DNA of 64,000 bases from Syntrophales bacterium (GTDB taxonomy: Bacteria > Desulfobacterota > Syntrophia > Syntrophales > PHBD01), in contig DAOSEM010000008.1 of the NCBI GenBank assembly GCA_035363115.1, positions 1-64,000 on the forward strand, read 5' to 3'. Shown piece after piece: positions 35,344 to 44,312 of this stretch. The notes beneath the pieces are model-generated. The model was given only the letters and a program-made list of their open reading frames with translations, had not been told where the DNA came from and did not search any database. Positions within the stretch are counted from its first letter, which is position 1; every line of letters begins with the position of its first letter. The position numbers and the translations under genes were made by a program.

Positions 35344-36825
35344 ATGTCCCTGAAACTCTACAACACCCTGACGAGACGGAAAGAGGAATTCAAACCCATC
35401 GCGCCCGGAAAGGTGGGCATGTACGTCTGCGGGATCACCGCCTATGACGTCTGCCACATCGGCCACGCCCGCTCCGCCGTCGTCTTCGACGTCATCACCC
35501 GCTACTTCCGGTATGCCGGGTTCGACGTCACCTACGTCAAGAACTTCACCGACGTGGACGACAAGATCATCGAGCGGGCCAACCGGGAGAAGACGACCAT
35601 CGGGGAGATCTCGGAGCGCTTCATCGCCCGGCACAACGACGATATGGGAGCCCTCGGCATCGAGCCGCCGACGGTGACGCCCAAGGCGACGGAGAACATC
35701 GACGGCATGATCCGCCTCATCCGGACCCTGGAGGAAAAGGGGCTGGCCTATGCCATGGACGGGGACGTCTACTACTCCGTGGAGGGATTCCGCGGCTACG
35801 GGAAACTCTCGGGACGCAACCTGGAGGACATGCTGGCGGGTGCCCGGGTGGACGTGAACGAGCGGAAGCGAAACCCCCTGGATTTCGCCCTGTGGAAGGC
35901 CAGCAAGGAAGGGGAGCCCTGGTGGGACAGCCCCTGGGGACCCGGCCGGCCGGGCTGGCACATCGAGTGCTCCGTCATGAGCCAGCGCTTTCTCGGCGAG
36001 ACCTTCGACATCCACGGCGGCGGCGAGGACCTGATCTTCCCCCACCATGAGAACGAGATCGCCCAGTCCGAAGGCGCCTACAGGAAGCCCTTCGCCAATT
36101 ACTGGCTCCACAACGGCTTCGTCCGGATCAACTCCGAGAAGATGTCCAAGTCCCTGGGGAACTTCTTCACCATCGAGGAGATGCTCCGGCGCTATGCCCC
36201 GGAGGTCCTGCGCTTCTTCATGCTCCAGAGCCATTACCGGAGCCCCGTGGACTTCTCCGAGGAGTCGCTGGCGGAGGCCCGGCAGGGCATGGACCGGTGC
36301 TACAGCACACTGAAGCTGCTTCAGGACGCCCTGAAGGCGGGCGAGGGCACGGCGGAGGCCGACTCATCCTCGCTGGCCGGGAAGGAGAAGGACCTGGCGG
36401 AGGTCTTGTCACGGCTGCCGGAACGGTTCTCCGAGGCCATGAACGACGACTTCAACACGGCCCGGGCGCTGGGTTACGTCTTCGACGTGATCCGCCACCT
36501 GAACGGCTATCTGCTGGACAAGGCCTTCCGCGTCACGCCGGCTTCCATGGCGGTCCTGCGCCAGGCCCGGGAGACCCTCGACAGGCTCGGCCGGGTCTTT
36601 GGGCTTTTCCTGGTGGATCCGGACCGCTACCTCCTGGAGGACCGGGAGCGGGAAGCCACCAAGCGCGGACTGGACGTGGCGGAGATCGAGCGGCTCATCG
36701 CCGGACGCCGTGAGGCCAGGGAAAACAAGGACTGGCACAGGGCAGACGAGATCCGGAAGGAGCTGGCGGCCCGGCAGGTCGTGCTGAAGGACGGACCCTC
36801 CGGGACGACCTGGAGCATCCAGTAG
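35344..36825 (+). CDS. cysS: Cysteinyl-tRNA synthetase
   Basis: CysRS charges tRNA-Cys. From the ATG at 35344 (ggaggag six bases upstream) it has 493 residues. Class-I signatures are HIGH at 38-41 and KMSKS at 266-270; the zinc ligands include C30 and the downstream Cys and His-Glu in WHIECSVM and GGGEDLIFPHHENE. The C-terminal anticodon-binding domain (DWHRADEIRKELAARQVVLK) is intact. The longer frame to 35299 is not supported. Confidence 0.97.
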   Translation: MSLKLYNTLTRRKEEFKPIAPGKVGMYVCGITAYDVCHIGHARSAVVFDVITRYFRYAGFDVTYVKNFTDVDDKIIERANREKTTIGEISERFIARHNDDMGALGIEPPTVTPKATENIDGMIRLIRTLEEKGLAYAMDGDVYYSVEGFRGYGKLSGRNLEDMLAGARVDVNERKRNPLDFALWKASKEGEPWWDSPWGPGRPGWHIECSVMSQRFLGETFDIHGGGEDLIFPHHENEIAQSEGAYRKPFANYWLHNGFVRINSEKMSKSLGNFFTIEEMLRRYAPEVLRFFMLQSHYRSPVDFSEESLAEARQGMDRCYSTLKLLQDALKAGEGTAEADSSSLAGKEKDLAEVLSRLPERFSEAMNDDFNTARALGYVFDVIRHLNGYLLDKAFRVTPASMAVLRQARETLDRLGRVFGLFLVDPDRYLLEDREREATKRGLDVAEIERLIAGRREARENKDWHRADEIRKELAARQVVLKDGPSGTTWSIQ

Positions 36826-36850
36826 GCAAGCCGGCTCGGTAGAAAAAGAC

Positions 36851-36899
36851 AAGGGCGCGGGCGAGTGGCCGGAGGGTCATGGGTCCGCGCCCTTTTTTT
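36851..36899 (+). terminator. Intrinsic terminator after cysS
   Basis: A perfect 10-bp stem, aagggcgcgg (36851-36860) with ccgcgccctt (36885-36894), is followed by a T tract. It lies 25 bases after the cysS stop and separates it from the convergent L,D-transpeptidase-like gene. Confidence 0.9.
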
Positions 36900-36965
36900 A
36901 TGGCTGCGGAAGCAAGGATCGGGTAATTCGTTTTTCGTCTGCGTCCTGCGCGTGTGCCGACTGAT

Positions 36966-37697
36966 TCAGGGCAGGCTCCAGGGGGCGCGCCTTTTTTCGT
37001 ATTCCTCATCCGGCAGTTGAATCAGGACCGGCTGCGCATCCGATTCGAGCCACCGCAGGACCCGCTCCAGGTCCTCCGCCGACAGGGCCGTGCATCCCTC
37101 CGTCGGCGAAGCGGGCCCCCGCCGCCGGTGCAGGAAGATGCACGAGCCGGCCCCCGGCAGGACGGGATCGGCGTTGTGCTCGATGACGGCTCCCAGGCGG
37201 TATAGACCGTCCTCCCGGAGCATCGCCTCGCGGCTCTTCCAGTCCGGCACCGCTCCAGAACTGTCGAAGATAAGGTTGTAGGAGGCCGATGCCGGATCGT
37301 CGATGCAGAGGGTCTCCGGCGTGATCCGCCGGTAGGGGAGCCGGATCCATGGGACGTCCTCCGGCTCCGCGTATCCGAAAGCCCGATGGATGCGGAAAAT
37401 CCCCGCCGGCGCTTTCCCGTCGCCCTCCCGCTTCCGCGGCTCTTCCTCTTCCGCCAGGGGATGGATCCCCCGCCCCCAGGCGAGGCCGTGCTTTCCAAGC
37501 ATGACGGGCATGTCGCCGGGCTCGACGTACCAGGCCGAGCGCGGATTCACCCGGGAGCAGAGCCGGAGCGTGCCTTCCGTCGCTTTCCATCCCCCGGTCC
37601 TCACGACCAGGGCCTGCCGGCACTTCCACGGCCAGGCGTCCCCGAGACGCTCCATCTCAAGGCAGGCGGGGGTGGCAGGGGGGCGGATGTCAGCCAT
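36966..37697 (-). CDS. YkuD-family L,D-transpeptidase-like protein
   Basis: The 243-residue protein resembles the COG3786 branch of the YkuD fold, which forms or remodels 3-3 peptide cross-links via an active-site Cys. The catalytic motif is FLHRRRGPASPTEGC (His and Cys near the C-terminal third), preceded by EHNADPVLPGAGSC. The ATG at 37697 has aaggag just upstream; a longer open frame to 37781 lacks both SD and signal sequence. No signal peptide or membrane span is seen from either start, which is odd for a periplasmic enzyme. It is convergent with cysS. Confidence 0.85.
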   Translation of the reverse strand: MADIRPPATPACLEMERLGDAWPWKCRQALVVRTGGWKATEGTLRLCSRVNPRSAWYVEPGDMPVMLGKHGLAWGRGIHPLAEEEEPRKREGDGKAPAGIFRIHRAFGYAEPEDVPWIRLPYRRITPETLCIDDPASASYNLIFDSSGAVPDWKSREAMLREDGLYRLGAVIEHNADPVLPGAGSCIFLHRRRGPASPTEGCTALSAEDLERVLRWLESDAQPVLIQLPDEEYEKRRAPWSLP

Positions 37698-38234
37698 GGA
37701 ATTCTCCTTCGTTCCGAATGCCTTTACGACAACCGGCCCCGGCCGTCCAGTCGCGAAATTCTCCAATAAAAAACTTCCCAATGAAAAAATGCGACAAGCC
37801 CTCGTCGTCTCGATGTTGAATGAAGAGATTTATGGAGAGAGTATTAAGCGGACTGCATGACTGAATGGCGGGAGAATTCGATTATCTGGAAATGATGTCA
37901 TGATGCTGATGAAAACGTAATGACAATGATGGTTCTGCATGATATGGTCCGGCAACTCCTCAAAATAGACCAAACCGCCCCTGATTCTTCATGGAGAAAG
38001 ATAAGCTCATCATGCAGAAACGAGGGCTTCAAAAGTCTGCAGAGATACTATTAGAAGAATATTCGGAATTTGTCCAGGGAATGTGTAATTATATTATTAT
38101 GATAAGTCTATAGGTCCACGTCTGCTCACACGACGCTCTGACCTGCTGTTAACATGACTGATATTGAGCCCGCAAGCCACGTTAGGAAGGTAGAGTATCT
38201 CATATATTTAAAGTGATATATAATTGAGGTCACA
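37698..38234. other. AT-rich intergenic region upstream of the cas operon
   Basis: There is no convincing gene in these 537 bases. Composition changes from GC-rich to AT-rich at about 37760-37800, the probable left edge of an imported segment. An 11-bp inverted repeat, ttctgcatgat (37933-37943) and atcatgcagaa (38009-38019), and a third copy of its core tgcatga at 37854-37860 are visible. A tataat at 38219-38224 is too near the cas3 ATG for a normal promoter. The cas promoter presumably lies in this region but was not resolved. Confidence 0.6.
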
Positions 38235-40715
38235 ATGGATTACATCGCACATGATAAGCAGTCATTAAAAGATCATCTCGAAGGTGTTGCTAAACTCGCA
38301 AAAAAGCACGCTGAAAAAATTGGGATGAAAGAATATGGAGAACTTCTCGGACTTCTTCATGATTTCGGAAAATACAGTAGTAAGTTTCAGAAATACATAG
38401 GAGATTCTATTAGAAAGAATGATCCCGAATTCAATCCTGACGAAGACGAAGATTTTGAAGATCCTACAGGCAAGAGAGGGAAAATCGATCATTCTACAGC
38501 CGGTGCCCAATATCTTACTCAATATCTTAATGACAAGAATACTTCATCCAATGCCCATAAAATCGTCGGGCAAATCCTTTCCCTTTGCTTAGTGTCACAT
38601 CACTCAGGACTTATCGATTGTATTAAGACTGGCAACAAAGGGACATGGGATTCCTATTCCGAGCGCTTATCAAAGGATTATGAAAAAACACACGTAGTCG
38701 AATGTACAAAGTCGTCCGATAAGGAGATATTGAATAGGATAAGCAACCTGCTTGCGGATCAATCCTTCACAAAGCCATTCGAGAAAATGTGCTGCAATAT
38801 CGTGTGCTTATCTTCAGAGAAAAGTCCTACTTCTGTGATCGCTCAATTCCAGTTAGGATTGCTTGTAAGATTTTTGTTCAGTGCATTGATTGATGCCGAC
38901 CGTCAGGATTCGGCCGATTCAGGGAATCCTAAGAATAAAAAGTATCGTCTCTGCGGAAATTATAAAAATTGGGATATTTTAATCAAGAGGCTTGAAAGAG
39001 AGTATAAGACTTTTAAAGTAAAAAAGCGTGTTGATGAAGTTCGTAATGACGTAGCTGAACATTGTCTTCACGCTGCAACAAGATCAAAAGGCTTGTTTAC
39101 TTTAACAGTCCCCACGGGCGGGGGAAAAACACTCGCCAGTCTTCGTTTTGCGTTACTCCATGCAAAAAAGCACGATATGGATCGAATTTTCTATATAATC
39201 CCGTTTACAACCATCATTGATCAGAACGCACAAGTCGTTAGAAGGATTTTGGAGCCGGATGGGTTTGCGGAAGATGCTGGTAAAATCGTGCTTGAGCATC
39301 ACTCGAACATTGGATCCGATGCACAAAGCTGGAAAGAAAAGCTGCTGACAGAAAATTGGGATGCACCGGTAATATTTACTACAATGGTTCAGTTTCTAGA
39401 GGTGCTTTTCGGGGCAGGTAATCGAGGTGCGAGAAGGATGCATCGGTTGGCCAAGTCGGTAATAATTTTTGACGAGATTCAGACCCTGCCGTTACATTGT
39501 GTCCATCTTTTCAACAATGCAATCAATTTTCTCGTTGATCAATGTGGCAGCACGGTTGTTCTCTGCACGGCCACGCAGCCTCTTCTTGGGACCGTTGATA
39601 AAAAGAAAGGAAGCTTAAACCTTTCCCAGAAGAATGAATTGATGCCCGACGTTAGCAGGTTGTTTACCGATCTGAAGAGGGTTTCTGTTCATGATTGCCG
39701 AAATGCGACCGGATGGACTTACCATGATATTGCAGCGCTTTCCGTTGAACGGGTCAAGACGGATGGGAATTGCCTTGTCGTGGTCAACACAAAGAAAGCG
39801 GCAGAGAGAATTTTCAAGGAAGGGGGAAATGAATATTTTGAGGCATTTCATTTAAGTACGGGAATGTGCCCTGTGCACCGAAAGCAAATGCTTGATGTAA
39901 TTCACCAAAAGCTGAAAGAGGAAATGCCGATCCTATGTGTCAGCACACAGTTAATTGAAGCCGGTGTAGATATAGATTTTCGTTCAGTTGTTCGACTGTT
40001 AGCAGGGCTTGACTCCATAACGCAAGCTGCCGGCCGCTGCAATCGGCAGGGAAGTCCGGAAACCGGAAAAGTTTTCATTATCAATTGTATAGAAGAAAAC
40101 CTTACACATCTCGATGCAATTAGGATTGGTCAGGAGAAATCAAATCGTGTCCTCGACGATTATAGGGAGCAACCGGAAAAATACGGCGGCGACATCATTG
40201 GACCCGAAATGCTCAAATGGTATTATCAGAATTATTTTTTCGACCGCAAGAATGTTATGGATTATCCATTCGATGAATTTCGGAAAGACACATTGCTACA
40301 ACTGTTATCTACGAATGAGAATGCTGTGGGTGATTTCCAACGGGCGAATAAAACAAAGCCTTTAATCAATCTGCGTCAATCTTTCATGACAGCGGCTAAA
40401 CATTTCAAGTCAATCGAGGCCCCGACACAAAGCGTTATCATTCAATATGGCGAGGATGGACGAAATCTTGTCAGTCAACTCTGCGCCTCTTTTAATGTTG
40501 AAAAGCAATATCCGCTTATTAAAAGAGCACAGCATTATTCAGTTAACTTGTATCCTCATGAATTTGAAAAACTGGTCCAAGAAAATGCCCTTTATCGTGT
40601 ACAGGAGGGTATGGAAATTTATTACCTCGATGTCCAGTACTACAGCAAGAAAACCGGTTTGTCTTTGGTACCGGTAGAAGAGGGGGAACAGTTCAAAAAT
40701 GAATACATTGCCTAA
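38235..40715 (+). CDS. cas3: Cas3, CRISPR helicase-nuclease (type I-C)
   Basis: Cas3 is recruited by Cascade to nick, unwind and degrade target DNA. The 826-residue protein has an N-terminal HD nuclease domain (H42-D43 in LLHDFGKYSSKF, H86 in KIDHSTAGAQY, H122-H123, D220/D222) and a superfamily-2 helicase: Walker A VPTGGGKT near 292-299, DEIQ at 413-416, CTATQP, and motif VI QAAGRCNRQG at 597-606. All key residues look intact. The gene is AT-rich, overlaps cas5c by 17 bases, and starts the interference operon. Confidence 0.96.
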   Translation: MDYIAHDKQSLKDHLEGVAKLAKKHAEKIGMKEYGELLGLLHDFGKYSSKFQKYIGDSIRKNDPEFNPDEDEDFEDPTGKRGKIDHSTAGAQYLTQYLNDKNTSSNAHKIVGQILSLCLVSHHSGLIDCIKTGNKGTWDSYSERLSKDYEKTHVVECTKSSDKEILNRISNLLADQSFTKPFEKMCCNIVCLSSEKSPTSVIAQFQLGLLVRFLFSALIDADRQDSADSGNPKNKKYRLCGNYKNWDILIKRLEREYKTFKVKKRVDEVRNDVAEHCLHAATRSKGLFTLTVPTGGGKTLASLRFALLHAKKHDMDRIFYIIPFTTIIDQNAQVVRRILEPDGFAEDAGKIVLEHHSNIGSDAQSWKEKLLTENWDAPVIFTTMVQFLEVLFGAGNRGARRMHRLAKSVIIFDEIQTLPLHCVHLFNNAINFLVDQCGSTVVLCTATQPLLGTVDKKKGSLNLSQKNELMPDVSRLFTDLKRVSVHDCRNATGWTYHDIAALSVERVKTDGNCLVVVNTKKAAERIFKEGGNEYFEAFHLSTGMCPVHRKQMLDVIHQKLKEEMPILCVSTQLIEAGVDIDFRSVVRLLAGLDSITQAAGRCNRQGSPETGKVFIINCIEENLTHLDAIRIGQEKSNRVLDDYREQPEKYGGDIIGPEMLKWYYQNYFFDRKNVMDYPFDEFRKDTLLQLLSTNENAVGDFQRANKTKPLINLRQSFMTAAKHFKSIEAPTQSVIIQYGEDGRNLVSQLCASFNVEKQYPLIKRAQHYSVNLYPHEFEKLVQENALYRVQEGMEIYYLDVQYYSKKTGLSLVPVEEGEQFKNEYIA

Positions 40716-41472
40716 AAACACTATTGAATTCAGGCTGTGGGGCAGATACGCGCTTTTCACTGACCCTCTTACAAAGATTGGTGGTGAGAAATGTTCTTAT
40801 CATCTGCCGACTTACGAGGCGCTTAAAGGTGTTTGTAAATCAATTTACTGGAAACCAACTTTAACCTGGGTGGTGGATGCTGTTAGGGTAATAAAGCGCA
40901 TACGAACGCAAACGAAAGGCACAAAGCCTCTCAATTATGGTGGAGTTTATCCAAGTGAAAAAGCTCACGGCAAAAAGCAAGAGAACTTTTATGACCTTGC
41001 AATCTATACTTTCCTTTCAGATGTCGAATATCAAGTGAGGGCACATTTCATATGGAATGAGAATCAAAAAAAACTGGAAAAAGACCGTATTGATGGCAAG
41101 CACTATGCCATCGCCAAACGGATGCTGGAGCGCGGAGGTCGTCAGGATATCTTCCTTGGCACGCGTGATTGCCAAGGCTATGCTGAGCCATGCGTATTTG
41201 GCGAAGGAAAAGGAGCTTATGACAATGAAGAGGAAATTGCGTACGGTCTGATGTTCCATGGTTTCGATTATCCTGATGAAACTGGGGAGAACAAACTTGT
41301 CGCACGTTTCTGGTATCCCGTGCTGAAGAAAGGGGCTTTGGTTTTTGAAAGGCCTGAAGATTGTAAGCAGAAGTATAAGAAAGTTGTACGACAAATGTAC
41401 GCGAAAAGGTTCGGAACCGAAAATGTAAAAACGGTCGAACTCGAAGCCGCGGAACTGGAGGTGTCGGTATGA
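40699..41472 (+). CDS. cas5c: Cas5c, crRNA-processing Cascade subunit (type I-C)
   Basis: In type I-C, Cas5 (Cas5d) replaces Cas6: it cleaves the pre-crRNA and holds the 5' handle. The 257-residue protein has the N-terminal strand IEFRLWGRYALFTDP, the family's PTYEALKGVCKSIYWKPTL block, NYGGVYPSEKAHGKKQEN, and the glycine-rich FLGTRDCQGYAEPC segment. The ATG at 40699 lies within the cas3 end; its own end overlaps cas8c by ATGA. Which residues perform cleavage was not verified. Confidence 0.93.
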   Translation: MNTLPKNTIEFRLWGRYALFTDPLTKIGGEKCSYHLPTYEALKGVCKSIYWKPTLTWVVDAVRVIKRIRTQTKGTKPLNYGGVYPSEKAHGKKQENFYDLAIYTFLSDVEYQVRAHFIWNENQKKLEKDRIDGKHYAIAKRMLERGGRQDIFLGTRDCQGYAEPCVFGEGKGAYDNEEEIAYGLMFHGFDYPDETGENKLVARFWYPVLKKGALVFERPEDCKQKYKKVVRQMYAKRFGTENVKTVELEAAELEVSV

Positions 41473-43412
41473 GCTGGATGCAGAAACTATATGAAACATG
41501 TGCTGTGATCAACGGGTTGCCTTTAAACCAAAATGAACGTCCTTGGCCAGTTTCTCACATGGTCAAGAAAGCACATGTAGAAGTTACAATTGACATTAAA
41601 GGAAATTTTAAAAGAATTGACAAATTGGAAGGAAAAAATGCAGCCACGATTATACCAGTTACAGAATCTTCAGCTAATCGTACAAACATAGATGAACCTC
41701 ACCCACTGTGTGAAGAACTAAGTTATTGCGCTAAAGATTTACCGAATCGTAAGAGGAAAAGATTTGAGTTAATGTATTCTTTGCTAGATTGTTGGGCGAA
41801 ATCCACTGATTTCTCTCATCCAAAAGTTAAAGCAATTCGAGATTATCTAAAGAATGATGGTAATCTGTATAGAGAATTATTTAAGAATAAATTGTTGCCT
41901 TTTAAAACGATGAATTCGAAAGGAAAGAAGACACCAGTTGATGACAGTAAAATATTTGTTAGATGGAGAATAGTGGAGCCCGATAATCAATGTTCAGGCA
42001 CGTGGGAAGATGAATCGTTGATAGAAGCTTGGAAAAAGTTTGATGAGCGACAAAATAAGCATCACAATAAAACTTTTTGTATGCTTTCTGCACAGAATGT
42101 AAGGATTGCAAAAAGTCATCATAAATACTTAAGAACATCTGATGATGGTGCTAAACTCATTTCATCAAATGATTATAGAGGGTTTACTTTTCGAGGACGC
42201 TTTACAGATGGAAAAGATGATTACGCTAGGCAAGCTTGCACAATTGGTTACATCGAAAGTCAAATGGCACACAATGCATTGAGATGGTTGATTCGCAGGC
42301 AAGGTTATTACAAAGTCGAAGGTGAGTTCGTAAGATGTTTTGTTGCCTGGGCTGTAAATTGGAAGCCTATTCCCGATCCATGCGCAAGTTCATGGGATTT
42401 TCTTGGGAAAGAGTTCCAACCACAAGGTAACCTACCTTCGTCGATTGGTGATGTTGGTCAGTCATTTGCGAGGCGTTTTCAAAAGAAGCTTGACGGATAT
42501 AAAGCCAGTATTGCCGATTCGGAAGATATTGTCGTTATGGGTTTGGATTCTGCAACACAGGGAAGGATGGCAATTACTTTTTACCGGGAGCTGACCGGTT
42601 CTGAATTTTTAAAACGAATAGAAAAATGGCATACTGATTTTGCATGGTTTCAAAATTACGGACGGAATAAAGAGGACAAGAAAAAGCAAATAATTTTTGA
42701 GGGTGCGCCTGCACCAAGAGATATTGCATGGTGTGCCTATGGTAGCAAAGTGGAGGGTAAGAACGGCGTCAAGTTTCTCAATGCAACAGTGGAACGGCTG
42801 ATGCCGTCAATTATTGACGGAAGGGCGGTTCCCCGTGATTTAGTTGAACGGTGTATCCGCCGTGCCTTAAATCGCGCTGGGTTTAAATTTGAAAAGGATG
42901 GAAGCCAACCTGATTTTGAAAAGTGTCTTGGCATAGCATGTTCGCTGTTCAAAGGTTGTAATATGGAAAGGAGGTACAAAATGGCTCTTGAGGAAAACAG
43001 GAGTTCGCGGGATTACTTGTATGGCAGGCTGCTCGCGGTAGCGGAAAAGGTTGAGTCCATGGCGCTCTACTTTGCCAATGAAAAACGCGAAACCACAGCA
43101 GCACGGTTGATGCAGAGGTTTGCTGACAGGCCTTATTCAACATGGCGAACGATCGAGACAAGTCTTGCACCATATAAGGCGCGCCTGAACGCAAAAAGAC
43201 CCGGCTTGCTGAACGGCTACAACGAATTAATGGATCAGATTTGTTGTAAAATTACCACTGACGAATTCACGAAAGACAGCAGACTAAGCGGCGAATTCCT
43301 GCTTGCCTATCACTGTCAGCGCAAGTGGCTCAATGAGCATGCGCGCGATAAAGGCCGATGGGTGGCAAAGACAACAGATGAAGACGATCAGGCAAAAGAA
43401 TCAGACGAATAA
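41469..43412 (+). CDS. cas8c: Cas8c/Csd1, Cascade large subunit (type I-C)
   Basis: Cas8c recognises the PAM and recruits Cas3. The 647-residue protein fits the Csd1 family: MSWMQKLYETCAVINGLPLN at the N-terminus, VRWRIVEPDNQCSGTWEDES, GFTFRGRFTDGKDDYARQAC and the C-terminal helical domain from about residue 505. The gene is strongly AT-rich in its first two thirds. It overlaps cas5c by four bases. An internal SD plus ATG at 42967-42983 should also produce Cas11c from the same frame. Confidence 0.94.
   Translation: MSWMQKLYETCAVINGLPLNQNERPWPVSHMVKKAHVEVTIDIKGNFKRIDKLEGKNAATIIPVTESSANRTNIDEPHPLCEELSYCAKDLPNRKRKRFELMYSLLDCWAKSTDFSHPKVKAIRDYLKNDGNLYRELFKNKLLPFKTMNSKGKKTPVDDSKIFVRWRIVEPDNQCSGTWEDESLIEAWKKFDERQNKHHNKTFCMLSAQNVRIAKSHHKYLRTSDDGAKLISSNDYRGFTFRGRFTDGKDDYARQACTIGYIESQMAHNALRWLIRRQGYYKVEGEFVRCFVAWAVNWKPIPDPCASSWDFLGKEFQPQGNLPSSIGDVGQSFARRFQKKLDGYKASIADSEDIVVMGLDSATQGRMAITFYRELTGSEFLKRIEKWHTDFAWFQNYGRNKEDKKKQIIFEGAPAPRDIAWCAYGSKVEGKNGVKFLNATVERLMPSIIDGRAVPRDLVERCIRRALNRAGFKFEKDGSQPDFEKCLGIACSLFKGCNMERRYKMALEENRSSRDYLYGRLLAVAEKVESMALYFANEKRETTAARLMQRFADRPYSTWRTIETSLAPYKARLNAKRPGLLNGYNELMDQICCKITTDEFTKDSRLSGEFLLAYHCQRKWLNEHARDKGRWVAKTTDEDDQAKESDE
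42981..43412 (+). CDS. cas11c: Cas11c small subunit made by internal initiation in cas8c
   Basis: Inside cas8c, a near-perfect Shine-Dalgarno aaaggaggt (42967-42975) lies five bases before an in-frame ATG at 42981 (codon 505 of cas8c). It would yield a 143-residue helical protein, MALEENRSSRDYLYGRLLAV onward, identical to the Cas8c C-terminus. Independent translation of a small subunit (Cas11) from within cas8c is established for type I-C systems; here it is inferred from the SD, spacing, frame and place. Confidence 0.82.
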   Translation: MALEENRSSRDYLYGRLLAVAEKVESMALYFANEKRETTAARLMQRFADRPYSTWRTIETSLAPYKARLNAKRPGLLNGYNELMDQICCKITTDEFTKDSRLSGEFLLAYHCQRKWLNEHARDKGRWVAKTTDEDDQAKESDE

Positions 43413-43436
43413 ATACAATGCAAAGGAGGAACGATC

Positions 43437-44312
43437 ATGGCGACTTTAAGCAAAAAGATCGATTTTGCTGTTATCATGAGTGTGAAGAATGCCAACCCTA
43501 ATGGCGATCCTTTAAACGGCAATCGTCCACGAACTGATTATGATGGCTTTGGTGAGATCTCAGATGTCTGTTTAAAAAGGAAAATTCGGGATAGATTGCT
43601 TGAAAAAGGAGAAATAATATTTGTACAGTCGGATGACAATAAAATAGATGGCTATCCAAATCTTAGAAAGCGGGCAGAATCTGTACTTGGTAATATAGAA
43701 AATACATCAGCAATGCGAAATAAAGCCTGTGAGACATGGTTTGATGTTAGATCTTTCGGTCAAATTTTCCCTTTTAAGGGGTCTGACAAGAAAAGAAAAA
43801 AAGGAGAGTCTAAAGATAGTTCAGAAAGTGGTGAAAGTGCAACTGGTAGCTCAATAGGAATAAGAGGCCCTGTTACAATACATCCTGCTTTTAGTATAGA
43901 AGATATAAACGGCAATATTATATCAGAACAGATTATTAAATCTACGAGCCTTGAAGGTGATGGAATAAAAAGGCAACCTGACCAAATGGGAATGAAGCAT
44001 CGCATCGGAAAGGAAGTCATCTATGTAACATTCGGGAGCATGAACCCACAGCTTGCCGAACGGACTGGTTTTTCCGATGAAGATGCGGATGTGATCAAAA
44101 CCATCCTACCAAAGCTTTTTGAAAATGATGCCTCAGCAGCGCGTCCTGAAGGAAGCATGGCTGTAAGGAAAGTTATCTGGTGGGAACATAACTGTAAGGC
44201 CGGACAACATTCTTCAGCTAAAGTACATAAAACGGTTTCTGTCAATCCTGATGGAAGTTTCACTCTAAAAAACTTAGAAGGTTTAAAACCGGAAGAGATT
44301 GATGGTTTTTGA
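43437..44312 (+). CDS. cas7c: Cas7c/Csd2, Cascade backbone subunit (Firmicutes-like lineage)
   Basis: Cas7 polymerises along the crRNA spacer. The 291-residue protein is complete: KIDFAVIMSVKNANPNGDPL, NGNRPRTDYDGFGEISDVCL, GIRGPVTIHPAFS, GMKHRIGKEVIYVTFGSMNP, LFENDASAARPEGSMAVRKV and IWWEHNCKAGQHSSAKVH. This pattern matches my recollection of the streptococcal-type Csd2 rather than the proteobacterial one. Strong SD aaaggagg. The TGA at 44310-44312 is followed in frame by a fragment of a different Cas7. Confidence 0.94.
   Translation: MATLSKKIDFAVIMSVKNANPNGDPLNGNRPRTDYDGFGEISDVCLKRKIRDRLLEKGEIIFVQSDDNKIDGYPNLRKRAESVLGNIENTSAMRNKACETWFDVRSFGQIFPFKGSDKKRKKGESKDSSESGESATGSSIGIRGPVTIHPAFSIEDINGNIISEQIIKSTSLEGDGIKRQPDQMGMKHRIGKEVIYVTFGSMNPQLAERTGFSDEDADVIKTILPKLFENDASAARPEGSMAVRKVIWWEHNCKAGQHSSAKVHKTVSVNPDGSFTLKNLEGLKPEEIDGF

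Noticed and set aside
37991..38113. A 40-codon open frame (MEKDKLIMQKRGLQ...) upstream of cas3
   Set aside because: There is no Shine-Dalgarno and no recognisable similarity, and it lies in AT-rich DNA; chance is likely.
38219..38224. TATAAT as the -10 element of the cas operon
   Set aside because: It ends ten bases before the cas3 ATG, overlaps the region of the RBS, and has no fitting -35.
44310..44312. The cas7c TGA as a readthrough or selenocysteine codon making one long Cas7
   Set aside because: The part before the TGA is already a full Cas7 with its own C-terminal region; the part after duplicates that region from another lineage. No SECIS-like hairpin was noticed.
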